This document shows, in pieces, positions 16,283-23,914 of a stretch of 34,795 bases of DNA. Source of the stretch: CBCXVS01 sp965178525 (GTDB lineage: Bacteria > Tectomicrobia > Entotheonellia > Entotheonellales > Entotheonellaceae). The notes beneath the pieces were generated by a model. The model saw nothing but the letters and a program-made list of their open reading frames with translations, had not been told where the DNA came from and made no database searches. Both the position numbers and the translations under genes were made by a program. The stretch is from positions 1 through 34,795 of the forward strand of contig CBCXVS010000040.1 of assembly GCA_965178525.1 (NCBI GenBank), in the 5' to 3' direction. Position 1 is the first letter of the stretch. Each line of letters begins with the position of its first letter.

Positions 16283-18166
16283 ATGACACTCGTACGCGCT
16301 GATCATATTTCGAAAGCTTTTTCCGGCGTTCCGGTCTTGCAGGACATTTCCTGGCAAGTGGAACCCCATGGTAAAATCGGGCTCATCGGGGCAAACGGCA
16401 GTGGAAAAAGCACTTTACTGCACATCCTGAGCGGCCGTATGCCGCCCGATAGCGGCACGGTGGAGCGGCCCCGGCGCCTGCAGCTGGGGTATCTCACTCA
16501 GAACATGACCGTTGACGGGGAACGGACGCTGGTCGAGGAAGTCCGTGAAGCGTTTCGGCCCGTGCTGGATATGCAGGCGGAAATGGCCAGGCTGGAAGCC
16601 CGGCTAGGCCAGGCCGACAGCAGTGAACAGGACCTGCAGCGCTATGGCCTCCTCCTCGAGGCCTTTCAAGCGCGCCAGGGCTACGCCATTCCGGCGCGCG
16701 TGGAAGCGGCGCTCTTCGGCCTGGGTTATGCGCCTGACGATCTGCACAAACCCGTCGCTCACCTCAGCGGTGGGCAAAAAAACATGGCGGCCTTGGCCCA
16801 GGTACTCCTGCAAGAGCCGGAGTTGTTGTTGCTGGATGAGCCGTCGAATCATCTCGATATTGCCGCGACAGAATGGCTCGAAGGCATGCTGCGTGACTAT
16901 CCCGGAGCCGTGGTGATCATTTCCCACGACCGCTACTTTCTAGACCGCACCGTGGACGATATCGTGGAATTGGAACAGCATCATCTGCATCCGTATGCCG
17001 GCAATTATTCGGCCTATGTGGCGGCAAAAGCGCTCCGGATGGAACAACAACGCAAAGCCTACGAGCAGCAACAAGCCGAGATTCGCTGCCAGGAGGACTT
17101 TATCCGGCGCAACATGGCCGGGCAAAAGACCAAGCAAGCGCAAAGTCGTCAGAAAGTTCTGGATCGGCTCGAACGGCTGGACAAACCGACGGCCGACACC
17201 CGTCGTATGGGCCTGCAGTTCGCCGCCAATCAGCGCGAGAGCCATGACGTCATTGTGAGCCGCCAGGTCCGGAAGTCCTACGGTGACCGCACGGTGCTGC
17301 GGGCCTTCTCCTGTACCGTGTATCGCGGCGACAAGGTGGGGCTGATGGGGCCGAACGGCGCTGGGAAAAGTACCTTTTTACGCCTGCTCATGGGGCAGGA
17401 AAGCCCGGACGAAGGCACCTTGCGCCTGGGACGGAATGTTTCCGTCGCCTACTATGACCAGGAACTGCAAGACCTCAACCCGGACGCCACCGTATTGGAT
17501 GAGGTCTGGCAAATCGAACCCTGGAAAACCGTGGGCGAGATGCGCAGCTACCTCGGCCGCTTCTTGTTCCGGGGCGAGGACGTGTATCAGACGATCGGCC
17601 ATCTGAGCGGCGGGGAACAAAGCCGGGTGGCGCTGGCGAAACTGATGCTCACCCAGGCCAACCTGCTCGTTCTCGACGAGCCGACCAATCACCTCGATAT
17701 TCCGGCGCGCGAGGCCCTGGAGGCGGCCCTCGCCGACTACCCTGGCTCCGTGTTGCTGGTGTCGCACGATCGGTACTTTGTGGATCGTATCGTCACCCGT
17801 TTGCTCTATCTGCGGGATGGTACCTGTGAGGCGTATGCGGGCACTTACTCCGATTATCAAGCCCATCTCGCCGCGCAGCGGCAAGCCGCACCGACACTGA
17901 TAGCAGCGAAACCGCAGCCCAAAGCCCAGGCCAAACCGTCACGGCCACGCCCGGCGCGGCGGCGCAAGCCCGAGGTGATCGAACGCGAGATCGGCGAGGC
18001 CGAAACGGAGCTGGCGACCTTGCAAGCCAACCTCGAAACGGAACAGCGGGGCAACGCCGGCTGGCAGCGTCTGGTCGAGCTGACCACACAACAAGGGGCT
18101 GTCGCGGCCCGTCTGGACGATCTGATGCAGGAATGGGAAGCGAGCATGACCGGAGCAGAAGGTTAA
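16283..18166 (+). CDS. ABC-F family ATPase (Uup/YdiF-like)
   Basis: A 627-residue soluble protein with two ABC ATPase domains and no membrane domain, the ABC-F layout. These proteins act on the ribosome in translation control, rescue or antibiotic protection. The first domain has Walker A GANGSGKST (residues 36-44), signature LSGGQ and Walker B LLLLDEPSNHLD. The second has GPNGAGKST, LSGGEQ and LLVLDEPTNHLD. Between them lies the charged linker (about residues 240-320, RMEQQRKAYEQQQAEIRCQEDF and following), and the C-terminus is a predicted coiled coil as in Uup. The start is MTLVRADHISKAF. It is followed after 2 bp by a small unknown gene. Confidence 0.93.
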   Translation: MTLVRADHISKAFSGVPVLQDISWQVEPHGKIGLIGANGSGKSTLLHILSGRMPPDSGTVERPRRLQLGYLTQNMTVDGERTLVEEVREAFRPVLDMQAEMARLEARLGQADSSEQDLQRYGLLLEAFQARQGYAIPARVEAALFGLGYAPDDLHKPVAHLSGGQKNMAALAQVLLQEPELLLLDEPSNHLDIAATEWLEGMLRDYPGAVVIISHDRYFLDRTVDDIVELEQHHLHPYAGNYSAYVAAKALRMEQQRKAYEQQQAEIRCQEDFIRRNMAGQKTKQAQSRQKVLDRLERLDKPTADTRRMGLQFAANQRESHDVIVSRQVRKSYGDRTVLRAFSCTVYRGDKVGLMGPNGAGKSTFLRLLMGQESPDEGTLRLGRNVSVAYYDQELQDLNPDATVLDEVWQIEPWKTVGEMRSYLGRFLFRGEDVYQTIGHLSGGEQSRVALAKLMLTQANLLVLDEPTNHLDIPAREALEAALADYPGSVLLVSHDRYFVDRIVTRLLYLRDGTCEAYAGTYSDYQAHLAAQRQAAPTLIAAKPQPKAQAKPSRPRPARRRKPEVIEREIGEAETELATLQANLETEQRGNAGWQRLVELTTQQGAVAARLDDLMQEWEASMTGAEG

Positions 18167-18168
18167 AG

Positions 18169-18549
18169 ATGATGGAGACGACAACGGATCATCTCATTAT
18201 GTTGACCCATGCGGCGTATCTGCGCCTGAAGCAGGATCTGAAGGCAGCCGGACTGGATCTCTGTTACGTGGCGCAGGCGGGCCAACCGATACGTCTGGAC
18301 TGGTCCAGCCAACTCTTCAAAGACCCAAAATTTTTGCAACAACTGGAGGAGCGGCGCCCGGCAGATGCCTCCTATCGCATTGCCTCGGTACGTCATATCA
18401 AAAAAGGCGGCTGGTTTCGGCCCGATGAATTTATTCTGGCCTTCCATGCCGTCAGTGCGCGACGGGATACCGAGCTGCAACAGTACCTGAACGAGCACCA
18501 GGTGCACAGCAGCTCGGACACGCCCCAAGCGATGTTAGGAATGGCTTAA
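18169..18549 (+). CDS. Hypothetical protein, 126 aa
   Basis: Unrecognised small soluble protein starting MMETTTDHLIMLTHAAYLRLKQDLKAAGLDLCYVAQ, with a conserved-looking centre (QPIRLDWSSQLFKDPKFLQQLEERR, then ASYRIASVRHIKKGGWFRPDEFILAFHAVSARRD). It begins 2 bp after the ABC-F stop with AGAAGG as a ribosome binding site and ends 15 bp before the MmgE/PrpD gene, so the three are probably one transcript. Its Lys/Arg-rich HIKKGGWFRP segment could bind nucleic acid or phosphate, but this is speculation. Two adjacent ATGs (18169, 18172) are possible starts. Confidence 0.65.
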   Translation: MMETTTDHLIMLTHAAYLRLKQDLKAAGLDLCYVAQAGQPIRLDWSSQLFKDPKFLQQLEERRPADASYRIASVRHIKKGGWFRPDEFILAFHAVSARRDTELQQYLNEHQVHSSSDTPQAMLGMA

Positions 18550-18564
18550 CGCGGGAGCCGACGC

Positions 18565-19953
18565 ATGATAACCGAGACACTCGCCGCCTGGGTCCCGACG
18601 CTGACCTTTGAGGCGCTACCACCCGTCGCCCAAAGCCGCGCCAAGCTTGCCATCTTTGATTGCTGCGGCACCGCGCTGGCCGGCAAACATCACCCTGCCT
18701 CACACCATCTGCGCCAGCTCATCGTGGACATGGGGTCGGCGCCACAGGTGCGCGTCATCGGCGACGACCTGCGGCTGAGTCCATTGGATGCGGCCTGGCT
18801 CACCGGGACCATGACCGACGCGTACCTCTATAGCGATACACATTTTCCCAGCAATGCACACCTCACCTCGGTGCTCCTACCCATACTCCTGGTGCTTGGC
18901 GATCTCCGCGACATTAGCGGCCCCGAGGCAATTGCGTCGTATGCCGCCGGGTTCGAAGTGGCCACCCGTCTCGCCGTCGCCATTAACCCGGACCATTACC
19001 GGCGTGGCTGGCATACAACCGCCGTCGCCGGGGTCCTCGGCGCCACCGCGAGTGCGGGCTGGCTGTTGCGCCTCTCCCCGGCCCAATTGCAGCAGGCATT
19101 CGGCATTGCCACGAGTGAAGCCGCCGGCAGCCGCTGTAATTTCGGCACCGATACCATGCCCATGCACGGCGGCCGCGCCGCCCGCAGTGGGTTACTGAGT
19201 GCCCTGTTGGCAGAAAAAGGATTTACCGCTGAGACGCAGGCATTAGAAGGGCCGATGGGTTGGCTCGATCTTTTTCGCGGCGCTGAAGATGTCCGCTACG
19301 ACGCGGTGCTCGACGGCTTGGGGCAGTCCTTTGCCCTAGAACGCCAGGAACTCTATTTTAAATTTTATGCCAACGGCGCCCCGACGCATCGCTTCATCGA
19401 TGCGGTCCTGGCCCTGCGTCAGCAAGGGATATCCCCCGAACAGATCCAACGCGTGGTGTGCCGGGTGAACCCGACCTATGTCCAGACCTTGCGCTATGCG
19501 CAGCCCACCACCCCGCAGCAAGCCCGCGTCAGCCTACAATACGCCGTGGCCGTGGCGCTGTGTGATGGCCATGTTGGCCTGACGCAATTCAACCCCTCCC
19601 GTGTGCAAGCGGAGGACGTGCAAGCGTTGCTGCAGCGGGTCGAACTCGACGTCGACGACGCCCTCAGCGCCCCGCAAGGCTCAGATTTCACGGCAGCCCC
19701 AGCGACCGTGCGCATCGACTTGAGCAATGGCCGCAGCCTGACCGAGACAGTTGAGCACGAACTCGGCAGCCCGGAACGCCCTCCCAAACGACCGGAATTC
19801 GAAGCCAAATTCCGCCAGTGCACGAAGGATGTCCTCTCTGCCGAGCAAACCCTGCTGGCCATGCGGTATCTGTATCAACTCAACACCTTACCCGAGATGC
19901 GGCTTCTGCTCGATGCGCTCAGTCTGGCTCCACGTCCCCCAGCCCAAACCTGA
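18565..19953 (+). CDS. MmgE/PrpD family protein
   Basis: A 462-residue member of the MmgE/PrpD family. Characterised members are 2-methylcitrate dehydratase (PrpD), cis-aconitate decarboxylase and iminodisuccinate epimerase. Family features seen: the helical N-terminus with KLAIFDCCGTALAGKHHPASHHLR, then DAAWLTGTMTDAYLYSDTH, GWHTTAVAGVLGATASAGWLL, the glycine-rich SRCNFGTDTMPMHGGRAARSGLL, and the smaller lid-domain end. No prpB or prpC genes are nearby, so a role in the methylcitrate cycle is not supported, and the substrate is unknown. GGGAG lies 7 bases before the ATG. Confidence 0.88.
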   Translation: MITETLAAWVPTLTFEALPPVAQSRAKLAIFDCCGTALAGKHHPASHHLRQLIVDMGSAPQVRVIGDDLRLSPLDAAWLTGTMTDAYLYSDTHFPSNAHLTSVLLPILLVLGDLRDISGPEAIASYAAGFEVATRLAVAINPDHYRRGWHTTAVAGVLGATASAGWLLRLSPAQLQQAFGIATSEAAGSRCNFGTDTMPMHGGRAARSGLLSALLAEKGFTAETQALEGPMGWLDLFRGAEDVRYDAVLDGLGQSFALERQELYFKFYANGAPTHRFIDAVLALRQQGISPEQIQRVVCRVNPTYVQTLRYAQPTTPQQARVSLQYAVAVALCDGHVGLTQFNPSRVQAEDVQALLQRVELDVDDALSAPQGSDFTAAPATVRIDLSNGRSLTETVEHELGSPERPPKRPEFEAKFRQCTKDVLSAEQTLLAMRYLYQLNTLPEMRLLLDALSLAPRPPAQT

Positions 19954-20000
19954 TGCGCCGCTCCGAGACCAAACAACGGGTTGGGGCATACATGGGTGTA

Positions 20001-20060
20001 TAAGTACTGAGGCAAAATTAAATTTATATCTTTCCCCTGGAGAAATATATAAAGGTAATG
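20001..20060 (-). repeat. 60-bp hairpin repeat, copy 1
   Basis: Read on the minus strand, this AT-rich 60-mer aligns without gaps to 23563-23622 on the plus strand, with 50 of 59 compared positions identical by my hand count. Its centre folds as an imperfect hairpin: TTTATAT pairs with ATATAAA, and the inner TTTCTC pairs with GGGGAA through G-U wobbles. It sits between the convergent ends of the MmgE/PrpD and lytic transglycosylase genes. Confidence 0.8.
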
Positions 20061-20110
20061 ATGCCCAGGCACTTAAGTCTCCGGACACGGGAACGGATCG
20101 AAACGCGTCC

Positions 20111-21764
20111 TCAGCGGCGCACGGTCTGCGTGGCGCGTGAGGGAAGCCGCAACATCTGGCCGGGACGAAGCCGGTAGGGCTGTTTGAGGCCATTCAACCG
20201 GGCCAGGACCGCGACGGTTGTCCTGTTGCGCCGCGCAATTTTCCATAGCGTGTCGCCCTGCCGCACCGTATAGCGTTGCGAGGCTGACGCAGATTGAGGT
20301 AGGCGGAGACGCTGGCCAGCGCGAATCCGATAGGGAGGCTTGAGGCCGTTCGCTTTGGCGAGCGCACGTATTGCCCGTCTTAGCCGTAGCAGGCCGGCAC
20401 CTGGAAGCCGCCTCCGGCAAGCGCAGGACGCGGCCCACGCGAATCACGTATGGCCGTTTGAGACCGTTGACGCGAGCCAAGGTCTTCACCGTCGTACCCG
20501 TGCGCTTGGCCACGGTCCACAGCGTATCGCCAGCCCGCACGCGGTAGGTACCGGGGCGAGGCGGGCGGGCCAACTTCAGGCGGGTGGGCACCTTGGCCCA
20601 ACGGGTTTGAAGAGCCGACCGGCTCAAACGGTCCTGCGGGACATATAACGTGACGCCTTTGGGAATACGACGCCTACCCTGCACGACCGCTCGCCGCAAA
20701 GCTGGATTCCAGCGAACGATGTCACGGCGGTTGAGCCGGAGATACTTCTCCAGCATCGGCAAGGTGACGTACGCATCCAGCGTCAACGTATGATATTTTC
20801 GCGGGGTATCGAACGTCAGATTCGGGAAGGTGGCGGTAGGATGCTTCAGGATCGCAACAACCGTGAGAAATTCCGCATAGAAATTTTTTGACGCAAAGCC
20901 AAAGATACGGCTGCGGTAACGTTGCACAATGGTCCTGAAATCCGTGGTGCCAAGCTGCGCCACGGCTCGCTTCATCCCGTGCACGCCGTGATTATAGGCG
21001 GTAATCGCCAGGGGCCAGGGGCCCAACTCCCGATAATTCTCCCGCAGTAGTTGCGCTGCGGCCCGGCTGGCCCGATAGACATCGTAGCGTTCGTCAACCG
21101 AGGCGTTAATCGTCAAAAACCGCCGTCCGGTCGCACGTATGAACTGCCAGATGCCCGCGGCGCCCGCCTTGGAATAGGCGCGATTATCAAAGGAAGATTC
21201 AATATGCGGTAGCAGCGTGAGCGCGGCGGGTAGGTCGGCTGCAGCAAAAATGCGTCTGATCTCAGGCATGTAGGCGCCGGACCGCTCCAAACCCCGTACA
21301 AACCGGTCACGCAGGCCACGCTGAAAGCGGATATTGTCCGCTGCAGTACGGAACACAGCCGGTGTCGAGCCTTTTGGGAACAGGGCGAGGACGCGCTTTT
21401 CCTCCTGACTCCGAGGCCGGCCGCGATCGCGCGCCAAGTTGGACAAGATGTGCTGGTAATGACGGCGGCGGCGCTGAATGAGGCTCCGGTGTTGGCCACG
21501 CTGCGTTGGAAGAGGCTTGAAGATTTGGTAGATGATGCTCAGATCATCAGTATCCTGCAGCACCCCGCTGCTGGAGTCCAGCGCCGTGAAAATCCGGGTC
21601 CAGAAGGCAATATTGGGCCACAACACATCGGGAACTGGAAAGAACGTTGACGCGGTATCCTGCGCCTGCGCCAGGGGAACCTTCACCCATAGCAGGAGCA
21701 GGAGCCCACAGAAACATATCTGAAGTCGTCGTTGTCTATCACCTATGGTCTGGGGTCGTTGCAA
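20111..21764 (-). pseudogene. LysM lytic transglycosylase (MltD-like), frameshifted tail
   Basis: A secreted peptidoglycan lyase. It has a signal peptide (ICFCGLLLLLWVKVPLAQA) and a catalytic SLT domain with TLLPHIESSFDNRAYSKAGAAGIWQF, in which E189 is the expected catalytic Glu, then AITAYNHG. One intact LysM repeat follows near residues 405-450 (YRVRAGDTLWTVAKRTGTT). After LRLPEAAS (about 20400) the frame is lost. In another frame the second half of a LysM (ALAKANGLKPPYRIRAGQRLRLP) and a full third LysM (YTVRQGDTLWKIARRNRTT) run to a TGA at 20111. The start is TTG at 21764 with AGGAG 11 bases upstream. The catalytic part may still be made, with one LysM and a scrambled end if the frameshift is real. 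Confidence 0.82.
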
Positions 21765-21778
21765 CGTACACTTTACTC

Positions 21779-22084
21779 CTACGTCTCAGAGCGGACGGCG
21801 GCAATCTTCTCTTCCATTTCGTGCTGCAAGGCTTTTTTGGTCTCTTGAAATTGTTCCTGCAGCACGTGCGCTGTTACCGCTGCTTCCTGTGGAGGCCGAT
21901 TTTGCACCAATTTGCGAATCTCCGCGTGCAGCATTATTTCCTTTTCGGCAATTTTGGCATCATACTGTTTACGGAGGTCGCCAATACGCTGCCGTTGTTC
22001 ATCCGTGAGGGAAACCGATGCCTCCTCTGATTGTAGCTTACCCATCTTTTCCATAGCCAATTCGACTGCGCTTTTCATCGCCAT
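21779..22084 (-). CDS. Small coiled-coil protein, 101 aa
   Basis: An unrecognised, highly charged helical protein: MAMKSAVELAMEKMGKLQSEEA, then LTDEQRQRIGDLRKQYDAKIAEKEIMLHAEIRKLV and HVLQEQFQETKKALQHEMEEKIAAVR. Almost the whole length is likely coiled coil, and there is no signal peptide or membrane segment. The ATG at 22084 has a clear AAGGAG 8 bases upstream; the frame is open further but unlikely to be coding. It precedes the lytic transglycosylase gene by 14 bp and is probably cotranscribed with it. Confidence 0.7.
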   Translation of the reverse strand: MAMKSAVELAMEKMGKLQSEEASVSLTDEQRQRIGDLRKQYDAKIAEKEIMLHAEIRKLVQNRPPQEAAVTAHVLQEQFQETKKALQHEMEEKIAAVRSET

Positions 22085-22478
22085 GCGGTGTCTCCTTCCA
22101 ATCCGACCTAAAAAAGGGATGATTCTGTCGGGCAGAACCATCCCGCACACGCCAAAGCCACTAGCGGCCAAGCACCACCATGCTGCAGGTGCACGAACCC
22201 AGCGGAGCACCGAGATGATGGGCCAACCGAAGGTCGGGATTCTCAATCTGCCGTGCTCCGGCCTTCATGTCCTATCTCCTTCATACACGGAACAACCCAA
22301 TCAGTGTAACACCAATTGCCCCAATCCTCTAGGCCAAAACAGCGACCACCGAGCCCCTCGTACGGCGTACTGCCAATGAGTTGAGTCAGCAGATTGACCG
22401 ACGCGTTTTCTTCCAGTCATAGTGTATGTGTTTCAGAGCCCCTTTTTCGGTAACCAACGTCAAGTGGAGGAAGCGAGG

Positions 22479-22955
22479 ATGAAGCAACGAGCGGAAGCAA
22501 CGAAGCAACCCCGTAACAGCTGGCGGCAGATAGGTCACCTCATGTGCAACGAAAATGGCTGGGGCGCTCAGGCCGGTAAACGATTCACAGCCGTTGTCCT
22601 CACCGCCGTGTTGTGTGTCGTGGTATTGAGCGGCTGTGAGGATTTTTTCGACGAACTTGCCGATTTGCTTCGCATTAACGGCAGCGATGTAGAGGCCCAG
22701 GGAGAAACAACGAGGGATCGGATCGAAACCTTTGAAATCAGTTTTACTACATTTTCGATCCGAGTTGACCAGGACGGTGACACGACCCCAACGGTGGACG
22801 TCATGGACAACGCGACAATCTATACGATGCAATCGAATGTCAGAGCCGAGTTCACTCTTACGACTGGCGAGGGAAGGGGATTTGATTTAGAAATAGGTGA
22901 CAGGCTGATTGCGCGACCCGGGGCAGGCACGCTCACCATCGTCCAAGAAAATTGA
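22479..22955 (+). CDS. Putative lipoprotein, 158 aa
   Basis: Unrecognised secreted lipoprotein. A hydrophobic segment FTAVVLTAVLCVVVLSGC ends in a lipobox (L-S-G-C; Cys53 from this start), followed by an acidic mature start (CEDFFDELADLL). The mature part is small and beta-rich, with RIETFEISFTTFSIRVDQDGD and DNATIYTMQSNVRAEFTLTTGEG. Two ATGs are plausible: 22479, with GGAGG about 9 bases upstream, and 22542, which gives a more usual signal-peptide length. The intergenic side towards the minus-strand coiled-coil gene should hold divergent promoters, but none was clear. Confidence 0.65.
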   Translation: MKQRAEATKQPRNSWRQIGHLMCNENGWGAQAGKRFTAVVLTAVLCVVVLSGCEDFFDELADLLRINGSDVEAQGETTRDRIETFEISFTTFSIRVDQDGDTTPTVDVMDNATIYTMQSNVRAEFTLTTGEGRGFDLEIGDRLIARPGAGTLTIVQEN

Positions 22956-22994
22956 CGTAGACCGTGCGGAGCATTCTCACATCGAGGGGGACCA

Positions 22995-23014
22995 CATGGG
23001 GAACGCTCCCCATG
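22995..23014. terminator. Strong 8-bp hairpin after lipoprotein gene
   Basis: CATGGGGA and TCCCCATG are perfect inverted arms around ACGC, 40 bases after the lipoprotein stop. No T-run follows, so it may act as a transcript-end or stabilising hairpin rather than a classical intrinsic terminator. Confidence 0.4.
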
Positions 23015-23562
23015 CCCATCCTCCTCTCAGAGTAACACAATAAACGACCGCCATAACCGTCTGTCGCCATCTCCTCTCTGCCGCTCCGTTTTCCCCGGCG
23101 CATCCCCAGACTCTTAAGCTTCACCCCGGTCTCAGACCAGATAATCCCATGCCTCAAGTCTGCCCATCGATTAGCCGATACATATTCTGCATACCGGAAC
23201 AACCTACCAGGGCCAGAACCAAGGCGAAATGCCCCTATCGCTAGCCCATGCTCTTCCTTATGGTATATGCAAGAGGCGATATTGATGAATGGCTGTAAGT
23301 ATTGTGTCATCATCCACAACCGAAAACGACGCGGTAGAAAACGGGCACGCGGCGTCGCCATGTGCTTGGCGCAAGAGGAAATGACGCGGTGTGACCAAAA
23401 GCGGTCCGACCGCGGCCCTGGTTGCGCATACCACGACGCCAAAGTCAAGACTCAGAACCCGCAAGAAGCCGCACACAACCCGACGCTGTCCGTCGAGAAC
23501 TGAACCACACATCACGACACCTGCCTTCAACCTTCCACACAGACAAATAATGACCTGAACAG

Positions 23563-23622
23563 AATTACCTTTATACATTTCTCCAGAGAAAAAATATAAA
23601 TTTCATTTGGTTTCGGTACTTA
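23563..23622 (+). repeat. 60-bp hairpin repeat, copy 2
   Basis: The second copy of the repeat at 20001-20060, in the opposite orientation. The inner stem TTTCTC/GAGAAA is fully Watson-Crick here. The two A-to-G differences in copy 1 turn A-U into G-U pairs, so pairing is kept. The lower stem TTTATA/TATAAA is conserved. It lies about 290 bp before the M16 peptidase gene. Confidence 0.8.
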
Positions 23623-23914
23623 GTACAGCGTACCGCGTTCTCTCCTGTTATCTCACCTTGCCTCCGTTGCCACGGGGCACATGACGGTAAAAACCCGCCT
23701 GATTCAAGCCCGCTTACCGGTGGCGGCTTGACCCATTGTGCACGGTTTGTGACGCCCTCACACGGCACCCCTGGAACAATATGTGATTGGCGCATCGGCC
23801 AATTTAGCAGGTCAAGCATGGTATCTCCCTGCAGATTAGGGTATCTTTGTGTTATAGAACAAGCAGCAAGCCAACCGTTCGTTCAATAGCCCCAGCATAA
23901 AGGCAAAAAAAAGT

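Larger units (their letters stand above)
22956..23914. other. Gene-poor stretch with hairpin and repeat
   Basis: About 960 bp without a convincing gene. Open frames on both strands (for example minus 22933-23448 and plus 23267-23503) have irregular composition and unrecognised products. The stretch contains the hairpin at 22995-23014 and the second copy of the 60-bp repeat. It could hold a decayed gene or an unannotated RNA; no evidence decides. Confidence 0.4.

Noticed and set aside
22933..23448. 171-codon minus-strand frame after the lipoprotein gene
   Set aside because: No RBS, irregular composition and no recognised motif; left as gene-poor sequence.
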